Shown here: positions 6,272 to 13,675 of the stretch, one piece after another
Numbering within the stretch: position 1 is the first letter of the stretch
Layout: each line of letters starts with the position of its first letter
Assembly (NCBI GenBank): GCA_037441765.1
Contig: JBBIRM010000058.1
Span: forward strand, 1 to 15,610
Source of the DNA: JBBIRM01 sp037441765
GTDB taxonomy: Bacteria; Desulfobacterota; BSN033; UBA1163
Direction: 5' to 3'
DNA length: 15,610 nt
Position numbers and translations under genes: made by a program
The notes under the pieces: model-generated
What the model was told of the DNA's origin: nothing
What the model saw: the letters and a program-made list of their open reading frames with translations, nothing else
Databases searched by the model: none

Positions 6272-8404
6272 TTAATCTTTTTCAACCTCACAGAGCAGTG
6301 CTTTAAAAATTGGAAACCCTGAGATGGAATCGCGATTTTCAGGGTCAGTCAGCTCATTGACATTGGCCTCTCTCCATTGCCTGGGTTGAAGAGGTCCTCC
6401 CCCACCCATGTTAGCCTCGATCACTCCTTTTACAATCCTCTGAGTCACTTTTGCATAAAAAGGAACCTTTCCCCTCTTGGTCTTAACCCATACCTTATCT
6501 CCATTTTGAATCCCCCTTGCCTCCGCATCTTGAGGATGGATGAGGATATTGGGTTTGTCCTGAAGTTTAAGAAGACCCGGGATATTGAGATGCTGGCTTC
6601 TGAAAGCAGATTGAATCCGTGTCCCTGTGGTTAGAATAAGTGGGAACTCCTTTGCCAAATCTGGTGATGAGATTGGACCTTCGGTGGGTTCCTGATAGAC
6701 CGGAAGAGGGTGATAACCATACCTTTTTAAGAGATTGGAGGAGATTTCAAATTTCCCAGAGGGGGTCTCAAAACCAGGTTTCCCATCTTTCCGAAGAAGG
6801 CCTACCTTATACTTCTCATAGACCATTGGAGGAGATGGGAAGGAGATTCCCTCGGGTTTTGACCTTAAATTTTCAAGTAGACCAGGAGCATCTTCAAACA
6901 CAAACTCTAACATCGCCTCCTCAGATTGAGGGTAGCGATCTCCATAGCCTAAGGCCTTTGCCAAACCTGTTAGGATGAGGTAGTCGTTCTTCGCCTCACC
7001 AATAGGTGGTATCACTTTAGGTCGGAAAGAGAGATGTCCAGGGTATCTCTTATAGGAAGTAATTTCATACATCGTAGTGGCGGGAAGAATGACATCAGCG
7101 TAATAGGCTTCATTTGTTAGGAATCGATCGATAACGATCAGACAATCGAGGGATTCAAACGAGCGTCTCCATAAATTTGCATCAGGGAAGGAGGTAATGA
7201 TCGAGCCTCCTAAAACAATTAAACCTTTCACAGGATAAGGGTCTCCATTCAGAATCGCCCTCGGAAGCTCCATAAAATGTCCACTTCGATTCAGATCGCA
7301 GAAGAGGGGATGTCGATCTGAGCCTATCGCTGATTTCTCTTTGGGAGGTTCGATACGGTTTCTTTTAAGGGGCAAGGGTTGAGGCATCCAAAATACCAAT
7401 CCTCCAGGGCGATCAAAGTTTCCCGTGAGTCCCCATAGGGTAAAGATAGCACGGATGTTTTGAACACCGCTATTGGTATATTCGAGGCCGGTGTGAAGAA
7501 GAAGGGCGGTTTTAAATCTCGATATATCGCTTGCCAACCTTTCGATCTTTTCTTCCTTTACCCAAGTGATTTTCTCCACCTCTTTGGGGGAGAATCGCTT
7601 CACATATTCCTTAAAATCTTCAAATCCATATGTCCAATCATCAACAAAAGTTGAATCCCAAAGTCCATTAGCCAGGATCACATGGGCCAATCCAAGGGCC
7701 AATGCCCCGTCAGTTCCTGGTCTAATACCAATCCACTCATCTGCCTTCTCTGCGGTGTAGGTTTTGAGAGGATCGATCACAATGATCTTTACTCCTCTAT
7801 GCTTCGCCTTCAAAATCTCTCTTAAATTGATGGGAGGTGAATCGGTGGCAGGGTTTGATCCCCACACAATGATCTGTTCACAATTGTTAAAATCAGGGAA
7901 GAGGCGATCCAGAGAAGCCCCAAATGTGGTTACCGGTGCCAGAACCCGATGGGCATTGTTGCAAAGGGAACTACAACTGAAGGTATTTGGAGAGCCTAAT
8001 GGGAAGAGAAAGTTGTAACAGATACGATCTTGTCCTCCTGTTGTAAAAAGGTCCCTGAGGGATTCCTCAAACCCTCCCCGGCCCGAATAAATGGCCATGG
8101 CCTCGGGTCCATACTCACTGGCCACTCCCTTAATGAGACGAGCAGAAGTCTCAAATGCCTCTTCCCAAGAGATTCTCTGCCATTTACCTTCTCCACGCTT
8201 CCCCACCCTCTTCATTGGATATTGGATTCGATCCTCGGAGTAGATGATCTCCTCAGAATGGATCCCTCTTGTGCAGACGATCCCAAGGGGATGTCCCTCC
8301 ATCGGTCTTATTTTACGGAGACGGTCCCCTTCCATCAGGATTTTAACACCACAACCCGAAGGGCAGATACCACAAAGCCCTTTCTTGATTCTCTTTTCGG
8401 CCAC
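6272..8404 (-). CDS. Cytosolic molybdopterin (bis-MGD) oxidoreductase with one [4Fe-4S] cluster
   Basis: The 710-residue protein belongs to the DMSO-reductase superfamily of Mo/W enzymes. The N-terminal [4Fe-4S] ligands are Cys11, Cys14, Cys18 and Cys44. The cofactor-binding core includes GSPNTFSCSSLCNNAH (137-152) with Cys144 and Cys148, of which Cys148 is the likelier metal ligand, and VWGSNPATDSPP (180-191). GLEYTNSGVQNIRAIFTLWG follows, and the C-terminal dinucleotide-binding domain starts near LILTTGTRIQSAFRSQHLN. GTG at 8404 is the chosen start, with TAGGAG upstream. No Tat signal precedes the cluster, so the enzyme should be cytosolic. The Cys/Sec-His pair of formate dehydrogenases is absent, as is the Asp next to the second cluster Cys in acetylene hydratase. 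Arg46 stands where FdhF and NapA have Lys. No electron-transfer subunit is adjacent. Substrate unknown. Confidence 0.88.
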   Translation of the reverse strand: MAEKRIKKGLCGICPSGCGVKILMEGDRLRKIRPMEGHPLGIVCTRGIHSEEIIYSEDRIQYPMKRVGKRGEGKWQRISWEEAFETSARLIKGVASEYGPEAMAIYSGRGGFEESLRDLFTTGGQDRICYNFLFPLGSPNTFSCSSLCNNAHRVLAPVTTFGASLDRLFPDFNNCEQIIVWGSNPATDSPPINLREILKAKHRGVKIIVIDPLKTYTAEKADEWIGIRPGTDGALALGLAHVILANGLWDSTFVDDWTYGFEDFKEYVKRFSPKEVEKITWVKEEKIERLASDISRFKTALLLHTGLEYTNSGVQNIRAIFTLWGLTGNFDRPGGLVFWMPQPLPLKRNRIEPPKEKSAIGSDRHPLFCDLNRSGHFMELPRAILNGDPYPVKGLIVLGGSIITSFPDANLWRRSFESLDCLIVIDRFLTNEAYYADVILPATTMYEITSYKRYPGHLSFRPKVIPPIGEAKNDYLILTGLAKALGYGDRYPQSEEAMLEFVFEDAPGLLENLRSKPEGISFPSPPMVYEKYKVGLLRKDGKPGFETPSGKFEISSNLLKRYGYHPLPVYQEPTEGPISSPDLAKEFPLILTTGTRIQSAFRSQHLNIPGLLKLQDKPNILIHPQDAEARGIQNGDKVWVKTKRGKVPFYAKVTQRIVKGVIEANMGGGGPLQPRQWREANVNELTDPENRDSISGFPIFKALLCEVEKD

Positions 8405-8517
8405 CTTCTGTCTCCTAAATTATAAAAAGTCAATTTCTTATAACAGGTTTTACTTCAAAAGGCGAGATCAAACTTTTAAAAAGAAGGATATAAATGCATT
8501 AAATAATATAAAAATAA

Positions 8518-8546
8518 TTGACAACCAATAACGAATAGGGTATTAG
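8518..8546 (+). promoter_or_regulatory. Sigma70-type promoter for the liv cluster
   Basis: A perfect TTGACA (8518-8523) is followed after 17 bases by TATTAG (8541-8546, four of six matches). A transcript would start near 8553, about 70 bases before the livM ATG. Just downstream TTAG-TCG-CTAA (about 8547-8557) is a small inverted repeat that overlaps the start region and could be an operator. The remaining divergent region 8405-8622 is AT-rich. I could not identify a convincing promoter for the oxidoreductase on the other strand. Confidence 0.55.
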
Positions 8547-8622
8547 TTAGTCGCTAATGTATTGATTTTGAATAAGTTTAAATCAGACAAAGAGCCAAAC
8601 CTTCGATTAGAAAATTTCTTTC

Positions 8623-9684
8623 ATGGATATTAAAAGAAACTATTATGAGGACATTGAACTTTTTAGAAGTAATACTATTCTGGTCTGGTCTATTCTTTTT
8701 CTCATTTTTTTAGCCATTCTTCCCTGGCTCATCACAAAGTATCACCTCCTTGGAATGTCCATCTATATGGTCAATCTTATTGCAGTTCATTCCCTGGTAG
8801 CCATTGGTTTAAACATCCTTGTCGGTTATACGGGTCAAATATCATTGGGACATGCGGGCTTTTTTGCCATCGGAGCCTTCACCACTGTGATCCTTGTAAT
8901 AAAAGGAAACCTTCCCCTCTGGGCTTCCCTTCCTATTGCAGGCTTTGTCTCCTCTGGATTTGGATTTATTTTAGGACTTCCAGCCCTCCGTCTGAAGGGG
9001 CCCTATCTGGCTATTGCAACCCTCGGTTTTGGAATGACCATTACCACGATTATTAAGCATATGGAATTTTTTGGGGGCAGGATGGGACTTCAGGCCCCAA
9101 AACTTTATCTTTTTGGAACACCGATGAAGGATATTCACTATTATTACATGATTGTTTTAATTGCTGTCCTGATGACGATTGGAGCGGTAAAATTGATTAA
9201 AACGAGGGTGGGACGGGCTTTCATCGCCATTCGAGATAGCGATATCGCAGCCGAGGCCATGGGAGTGAACCTAACATATTACAAAACACTGGCTTTTGCG
9301 GTGAGCGCCTTTTATACAGGGGTTGCAGGGGGTCTATACGCTTTTATTCTGGGGTTTATCAATCCTGAGAGTTTTCATCTCATCATGTCCATCACCTTTC
9401 TTGCCATGGTTGTGGTGGGAGGCTTAGGCTCTGTCATGGGCTCCATTGCAGGAGCAGCCCTTATGACATTTCTTGACATTAAACTTCAGGTCATTCAAGA
9501 CATCCCGGCGATAGGACCTGCATTGGTCACTTTTTCACAGAAATATATGAGCGTTTCAGGAATTTCCAATATTGCTGTCATCGTCTACGGATTGATTATG
9601 ATTCTTATCGTTCTTTTTGAACCCTTAGGAATTTTTGGATTCTGGATACGAACTAAGAAGTACTGGAAGACATGGCCCTTTTAA
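8623..9684 (+). CDS. livM: Branched-chain amino acid-type ABC permease LivM
   Basis: LivM is one of two inner-membrane permeases of HAAT-family ABC importers, which carry branched-chain amino acids and, in relatives, amides, urea or aromatic acids. The 353-residue product is almost entirely hydrophobic. It carries the family block GYTGQISLGHAGFFAIGAF (68-86), then GPYLAIATLGFG (126-137), and the cytoplasmic coupling loop GRAFIAIRDSDIAAEAMGVN (197-216) that contacts the ATPases. A charged N-terminal stretch of about 18 residues precedes the first helix. ATG at 8623 has no clear ribosome binding site, which is odd for the first gene of an operon, but no better start lies nearby. The order livM before livH is the reverse of the commonest arrangement. 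Confidence 0.93.
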   Translation: MDIKRNYYEDIELFRSNTILVWSILFLIFLAILPWLITKYHLLGMSIYMVNLIAVHSLVAIGLNILVGYTGQISLGHAGFFAIGAFTTVILVIKGNLPLWASLPIAGFVSSGFGFILGLPALRLKGPYLAIATLGFGMTITTIIKHMEFFGGRMGLQAPKLYLFGTPMKDIHYYYMIVLIAVLMTIGAVKLIKTRVGRAFIAIRDSDIAAEAMGVNLTYYKTLAFAVSAFYTGVAGGLYAFILGFINPESFHLIMSITFLAMVVVGGLGSVMGSIAGAALMTFLDIKLQVIQDIPAIGPALVTFSQKYMSVSGISNIAVIVYGLIMILIVLFEPLGIFGFWIRTKKYWKTWPF

Positions 9685-9690
9685 AATTTT

Positions 9691-9821
9691 AAATCCGAAT
9701 TTCGAAGCACGAAATTCGAAACAATTGCCGAAGCACAGAATTAAAAACGAAAAACAATTTGCGTTTCGGTAATTTGAACATTTGGATTTAGGATTTGTTT
9801 CGGATTTCGATATTCAGATTT
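9691..9821. repeat. 131-base MITE-like inverted repeat between livM and livH
   Basis: Outer arms at 9691-9725 and 9793-9821 are imperfect inverted copies. In the same orientation the first reads AAATCCGAATTTCG, then AAGCACG, then AAATTCGAAACAA; the second reads AAATCTGAATATCG, then AAATCCGAAACAA. Apart from the 7-base insertion they differ at only a few positions. An inner pair, CAATTGCCGAAGC (9722-9734) with GCGTTTCGGTAATTTG (9761-9776), continues the stem toward a central AT-rich loop, so the whole element can fold into one long hairpin. It contains no reading frame. Its right end stops about 24 bases before the livH ATG. Confidence 0.65.
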
Positions 9822-9844
9822 CGAGTTTCTTATCGGAGATAAGC

Positions 9845-10717
9845 ATGTTTGGTCAGTTGATTGTGAGTGGATTGGCGGTTGGTGCTTGTTATGCTTTGCT
9901 CGCTATTGCCATGGTCATCATTTATAAAACCTCTGAGGTTCTTAACTTCGCCCAGGGGGAAATGGCAATGGTCAGTACCTTTGTGGCCTTTACCTTACTG
10001 GATGCTTATCATGTTCCATTCCATTGGGCTGCCCTCCTAACATTTTTATTTGCTATCTTCTTGGGAATTTTCTTTGAAATTGTCTTCCTAAGACAAGCAA
10101 AAGACCCAACTGTCATTGGTCTCATCATCATCACCCTCGGTTTTGAAATGATCCTGATGGGATTTGCCGGATGGAAGTGGGGACCAGACCAACGGTCCCT
10201 CCCATTTCCGATCTCAAATGTAGAGACCTACAGTATAGGTGGGTTCCTTATCAGTAAAATTAATTTTTGGACGATCTTCATTACCCTCATTTTGATGTTT
10301 AGTCTCTTTGTCTTCTTTCGCTATACAAAATTAGGAATTGCAATGAGGGCTACACAGCAGAATCCATTGGCTGCCCGGGTAATGGGAATTCGTACGAAGT
10401 GGATCCTTTCATTCACTTGGGCCCTCAGTTCAATGGTTGGGGCAGTGGCAGGGATGCTCATTGCTGCTCTGGGAGTCCTTGATCCTCCAATGATGATGGA
10501 TCCACTTCTCAAAGGGTTTGCCTCTGGAGTTTTGGGAGGGATGACAAGTCTCCCAGGAACTGCTGTGGGAGGGGCCATCTTGGGAATTATTGAAAATCTA
10601 TTTGGTGGATATGTTTCTTTAGCATTTAAATCTGTCGTTGCTTTTCTCATTATTGTCTTGATGTTATGCATCAGGCCAAGTGGCCTTTTAGCCAAACATT
10701 ATGTGAAAAAGGTTTAA
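9845..10717 (+). CDS. livH: Branched-chain amino acid-type ABC permease LivH
   Basis: This is the second membrane permease of the HAAT-type importer, 290 residues with about eight predicted hydrophobic segments. Typical family features are LIVSGLAVGACYALLAIAM at the N-terminus, the NFAQGEMAMV block (34-43), and the coupling loop GIAMRATQQNPLAARVMGI in the second half. The C-terminal glycine-rich part reads GFASGVLGGMTSLPGTAVGG. ATG at 9845 is preferred over an in-frame TTG at 9782. It has GGAG nine bases upstream, and the 21 extra residues of the longer form would be encoded by the right arm of the intergenic repeat. It pairs with LivM to form the transmembrane channel. Confidence 0.94.
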   Translation: MFGQLIVSGLAVGACYALLAIAMVIIYKTSEVLNFAQGEMAMVSTFVAFTLLDAYHVPFHWAALLTFLFAIFLGIFFEIVFLRQAKDPTVIGLIIITLGFEMILMGFAGWKWGPDQRSLPFPISNVETYSIGGFLISKINFWTIFITLILMFSLFVFFRYTKLGIAMRATQQNPLAARVMGIRTKWILSFTWALSSMVGAVAGMLIAALGVLDPPMMMDPLLKGFASGVLGGMTSLPGTAVGGAILGIIENLFGGYVSLAFKSVVAFLIIVLMLCIRPSGLLAKHYVKKV

Positions 10718-10722
10718 ATATT

Positions 10723-10768
10723 CCCCCTCACCTTTCCTCTCCATGGGGAGAGGGATGGGGTGAGGGGA
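10723..10768. repeat. Imperfect CCCCTCACC/GGTGAGGGG palindrome
   Basis: CCCCTCACC (10724-10732) is complementary to GGTGAGGGG (10759-10767). Inside these, TCCTCTCC pairs with GGAGAGGGA around a central ATGG. The element starts a few bases after the livH stop and ends just before the livK ribosome binding site. Palindromes of this C-rich/G-rich type are found scattered between genes in many proteobacterial genomes. Transcribed, it would form a strong hairpin in the livH-livK gap, which could protect or separate the two halves of the message. Confidence 0.7.
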
Positions 10769-10792
10769 AAATCTCAGAAAGGAGGAGAGAAA

Positions 10793-11983
10793 ATGGTAAC
10801 GAGAACTTTAGTTGTTATTGGTCTAATGATTATGGCAGTCTGCTTAATCGCAGGCCCTGCCTCAGGCCAGAAGGTTCGGGGGGTAACTGACACAGAGATC
10901 CTTATTGGGCAATGGGGACCCCAGACTGGACCGGCCGCTCCTTGGGGTGCAGTGGCACGGGGGACAGACCTACTGGTCAAGATTATAAATGAGGAGGGTG
11001 GAATTCATGGTAGGAAGTTTAAATATTTTTTGCGTGATGACTCATATCAGCCTGCTAAGACAAAAGCCATTGCAAAGGAGTTTGTTGAGCAGATAGGTGT
11101 TTTTGCTGTAGTGGGGGGAGTTGGTGTAGCAACAGGGATGACTGCTCGAGACTATTTGATGGAAAATAGAGTCCCCTGGTATGGTCCAGTCACTGGTGTT
11201 TACAACTGGATTACCCCGATTCAAAAATATCTCTTTGCCCTATATCCCCTCTACGATGATGAGGCCTTTAACCTCACTGGTTATCTTTATGAGAAATTGG
11301 GCTATAAAAAGATTGCCATGTTTTATCAGAATGACGACTATGGGAAGCAGGGCGTGATGGGAGTGGAACGGTATCTTTTAAAGAAAAATATCAAACTGGT
11401 CGAGAAGGTTTCCGCAGAGGTAACCGACCGAGATCTGAGCACTCATGCTCTGAAGCTGAAGAACTCCGGTGCAGAAGCCGTGATCATGTGGACCATGCCT
11501 ACTCATGCTGCTTTGATCCTGGCAGAGACAGCGAAAATAGGTTTCAAACCGCAATGGGCAACCAGCAATACCCTTTCTGATTCCGCTCTGATGATGCAGA
11601 TCACAAAGGGGCTATGGGCAGGGATGATAAATTCTTTCTTCGGAGAATTACCTGACTCGAATCATCCACTGATGGTGAAATATAGAGAATGGCATAAAAA
11701 ATTGGCACCTCAGGAGAGATGGGGAGTCTTCTATTATGCCGGAATCATATTCGCAGAGCCTTTTTTTGAAGGGGTCAGGAGGGCAGGCCGTAATTTAACC
11801 CCAGAGACATGGGTTAGTGCCATGGAGACCCTGAAGAATTGGCAAGGGATAGGTCCACCCGTTAGTTATTCCAAACCTAATCACCCAATGGATCGGCAGG
11901 GCGGAAAACACGTATTCTACGGGAAGGTCAAGCCAGATGGGAACATACAGAGACTAACTGACTGGATTCAGATCACGAAATAA
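10793..11983 (+). CDS. livK: Periplasmic substrate-binding protein, LivK type
   Basis: This is the solute receptor of the ABC importer (periplasmic binding protein family, Leu/Ile/Val-binding fold), 396 residues. ATG at 10793 is chosen because AAAGGAGG lies just upstream and the product then begins with a classical signal peptide (MVTRTLVVIGLMIMAVCLIA), probably cleaved after PASG near residue 25. The only Cys there does not sit in a lipobox, so it should be soluble. The mature part opens VTDTEILIGQWGPQTGPAA, the usual first strand and ligand loop. The hinge-region segment KKIAMFYQNDDYGKQGVMGV follows, then GAEAVIMWTMPTHAALILAETAKIGFKP in two pieces. The ligand cannot be deduced. An adjacent acyl-CoA synthetase makes a carboxylic acid worth considering. 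Confidence 0.92.
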   Translation: MVTRTLVVIGLMIMAVCLIAGPASGQKVRGVTDTEILIGQWGPQTGPAAPWGAVARGTDLLVKIINEEGGIHGRKFKYFLRDDSYQPAKTKAIAKEFVEQIGVFAVVGGVGVATGMTARDYLMENRVPWYGPVTGVYNWITPIQKYLFALYPLYDDEAFNLTGYLYEKLGYKKIAMFYQNDDYGKQGVMGVERYLLKKNIKLVEKVSAEVTDRDLSTHALKLKNSGAEAVIMWTMPTHAALILAETAKIGFKPQWATSNTLSDSALMMQITKGLWAGMINSFFGELPDSNHPLMVKYREWHKKLAPQERWGVFYYAGIIFAEPFFEGVRRAGRNLTPETWVSAMETLKNWQGIGPPVSYSKPNHPMDRQGGKHVFYGKVKPDGNIQRLTDWIQITK

Positions 11984-12026
11984 AGTATCCTTCTCTCAGT
12001 GAACCCTGTCCGTAATTTAATGAAAA

Positions 12027-12080
12027 GGGTAGGGCGACTTTAGTCGCCTTATAATAGAAGGGCTAAGGCCTCCCCTACCC
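12027..12080. repeat. GTAG-footed REP-like inverted pair between livK and livG
   Basis: An outer perfect inverted repeat, GGGTAGGG (12027-12034) with CCCTACCC (12073-12080), encloses two smaller hairpins. The first is a perfect GGCGACT with AGTCGCC (12033-12048). The second is GGC with GCC around TAAG (12061-12070), weaker. Each side carries a GTAG foot (12029-12032 on +, CTAC 12075-12078 for -), the same foot as in the pair at 81-153. Here the feet are on the outside instead of the inside. The 125-base gap 11984-12108 contains no gene and livG follows 28 bases later. Confidence 0.65.
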
Positions 12081-12108
12081 ATGATTTTTTAAAATTCTTA
12101 AAAAGAAA

Positions 12109-12894
12109 ATGGACTCTATTCTTAAAATCGAAAACTTGACAATCTCTTTTGGTGGTATCAAGGCGCTTAGTAATGTTAGCTTTGAGGTTGAGAAAGGAAC
12201 CATCTACTCCATAATCGGGCCCAATGGGGCGGGCAAGACTACCATTTTCAACTGCATAAGTGGAATTTATAAACCTGACTCTGGAAAGATTTACTTCAAA
12301 GGAGAAGATATCACCTATTTAAAATCTTATCAGGTTGCCCAGAAGGGAATTGGCAGGACATTCCAGAATATAGAGCTTTTCTCCCATATGTCGACCATGG
12401 ACAATCTGATGTTGGGCCGCCATCTCCATATGAAAACAGGAGTCTGGAGGGGTGCAACTTTTATCTACAAATGGTCAAAAGCGGCCAGAGAGGAGATTGA
12501 GCATAGGAGGAAGGTGGAAGAGATTATTGACTTTCTTGACCTACAGGCGGCAAGAAATCAATTTGTCATCAATCTTCCCTATGGGACCCGAAAACTTGTG
12601 GAACTCGGTCGGGCCTTAGCCCTGGATCCTGAACTCATTCTATTGGACGAACCTTCTGCTGGGATGAACATGGAGGAAAAAGGGGATTTGATGTTTTCGA
12701 TTCAAGATATTCGGGATGATCTCGGCATCACCGTTCTCCTTGTTGAACATGATATGAACCTGATCATGGATATTTCTGACCGAATCCTGGCATTAAATTT
12801 CGGAGAAAGAATTGCGGAAGGATTACCAGAAGAAATTCAGAGGCATCCAGAAGTCCTCAAGGCCTATCTGGGCGAGGAGGAAAAGGTTGCTTAA
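12109..12894 (+). CDS. livG: ABC transporter ATPase LivG
   Basis: This is the first of two cytosolic ATPases that power the importer, 261 residues. Motifs in order are Walker A GPNGAGKTT (37-45), the Q-loop in RTFQNIELF (Gln86), a signature region of the LivG type LPYGTRKLVELGRAL (156-170) in place of LSGGQ, Walker B LILLDEPSAGMN (176-187), and the switch His214 in LLVEHDM. The LPYG form and AGMN after Walker B are characteristic of LivG. A long insert of charged residues (about 105-140) is also typical. The ribosome binding site is weak (AAAAAGAAA), while the next gene overlaps its end, so LivG translation may set the level of LivF. Confidence 0.94.
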   Translation: MDSILKIENLTISFGGIKALSNVSFEVEKGTIYSIIGPNGAGKTTIFNCISGIYKPDSGKIYFKGEDITYLKSYQVAQKGIGRTFQNIELFSHMSTMDNLMLGRHLHMKTGVWRGATFIYKWSKAAREEIEHRRKVEEIIDFLDLQAARNQFVINLPYGTRKLVELGRALALDPELILLDEPSAGMNMEEKGDLMFSIQDIRDDLGITVLLVEHDMNLIMDISDRILALNFGERIAEGLPEEIQRHPEVLKAYLGEEEKVA

Positions 12895-13654
12895 GGTTAA
12901 AAATATCGAGACCTTTTACGGATTGATTATGGCGATCAGGGGGGTTTCCCTTGAGGTGCAGGAGGGACAAATTGTTTCCATCTTAGGAGCCAATGGAGCA
13001 GGAAAGACCACGATCCTGAAGACCATAATGGGGCTTTTAGAGGACCAACCTGACAAAGGAACCATCGAATTTCTTGGCAAAAGGATTGATGGAAAGGATA
13101 CAGAGGAAATCGTTCACCTTGGAATCTCCTATGTGCCAGAGGGGAGGGAAGTCTTTCCAGAATTGAGTGTCGATGAAAACCTGAAGATGGGAGCCTACAC
13201 CCGAAAGGACAAGAAAGGGGTTAAGGAAGATTACGATCGGGTGATCACACATTTCCCTGTTCTCGCTCAAAGGAAGAACCAATGGGCAGGCACCTTAAGC
13301 GGGGGAGAACAGCAGATGCTTGCCATTGGTAGGGCATTGATGGCCAGGCCTAAACTTCTAATGATGGATGAACCTTCTCTGGGCCTCTCTCCCATCCTTG
13401 TTAAAGAGATTTTTGGAATTATTAAGATAATCAATTCAGAAGGAACGACCATCCTCCTCGTTGAGCAGAATGCAAAAATGGCTCTGAAGATCTCTGATTA
13501 CGGATTTGTGCTTGAGAATGGAAGGATTGTTGCCGCCAATACTCCTAACATTTTGATGGAAGATGAGGATGTGAAGGAGTTCTACTTGGGGATTCGGTCC
13601 GAAGAGTCGGTAAAAGGATACCAGAGGTGGAAGAAGAAGAAACGCTGGCGTTAA
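12887..13654 (+). CDS. livF: ABC transporter ATPase LivF
   Basis: This is the second ATPase of the importer. TTG at 12887 is chosen: it gives MLKVKNIETFYGLIMAIRGV, the normal LivF N-terminus, and has GAGGAGG six bases upstream within the end of livG. Earlier in-frame starts would add about 25 unrelated basic residues. It overlaps the livG stop by 8 bases. Motifs are Walker A GANGAGKTT (34-42), VPEGREVFPELSVDENL (83-99), signature LSGGEQQ (137-143), Walker B LLMMDEPSLGLSP (157-169) and the H-loop region ILLVEQNAKMA. Where LivF usually ends, at YLG, this protein carries about 20 more residues rich in Lys, Arg and Trp (ending RWKKKKRWR). Length is 255 residues. Confidence 0.94.
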   Translation: MLKVKNIETFYGLIMAIRGVSLEVQEGQIVSILGANGAGKTTILKTIMGLLEDQPDKGTIEFLGKRIDGKDTEEIVHLGISYVPEGREVFPELSVDENLKMGAYTRKDKKGVKEDYDRVITHFPVLAQRKNQWAGTLSGGEQQMLAIGRALMARPKLLMMDEPSLGLSPILVKEIFGIIKIINSEGTTILLVEQNAKMALKISDYGFVLENGRIVAANTPNILMEDEDVKEFYLGIRSEESVKGYQRWKKKKRWR

Positions 13655-13675
13655 ATGCAGGTATATATACGTTCC

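Noticed and set aside
6272..8404. Assignment as formate dehydrogenase or acetylene hydratase
   Set aside because: The Cys/Sec-His pair of formate dehydrogenase and the Asp beside the second cluster Cys of acetylene hydratase are both missing.
8419..8424. TATAAT on the minus strand as -10 box of the oxidoreductase gene
   Set aside because: Transcription would start at or inside the ribosome binding site, and no -35 box is suitably placed.
9782..9844. Upstream TTG start for livH
   Set aside because: The extra residues are encoded by the arm of the intergenic repeat and do not resemble LivH; ATG at 9845 has a good ribosome binding site.
10321..10695. Long antisense open frame within livH
   Set aside because: It lies opposite a clear permease gene, and its translation has no recognisable domain or start signal.
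9691..12080. Possible CRISPR-like repeat series
   Set aside because: The palindromes are different families, single copies, and not regularly spaced.
12812..12886. Upstream start for livF within livG
   Set aside because: It adds basic residues foreign to the family; TTG at 12887 has GAGGAGG and the expected N-terminal sequence.
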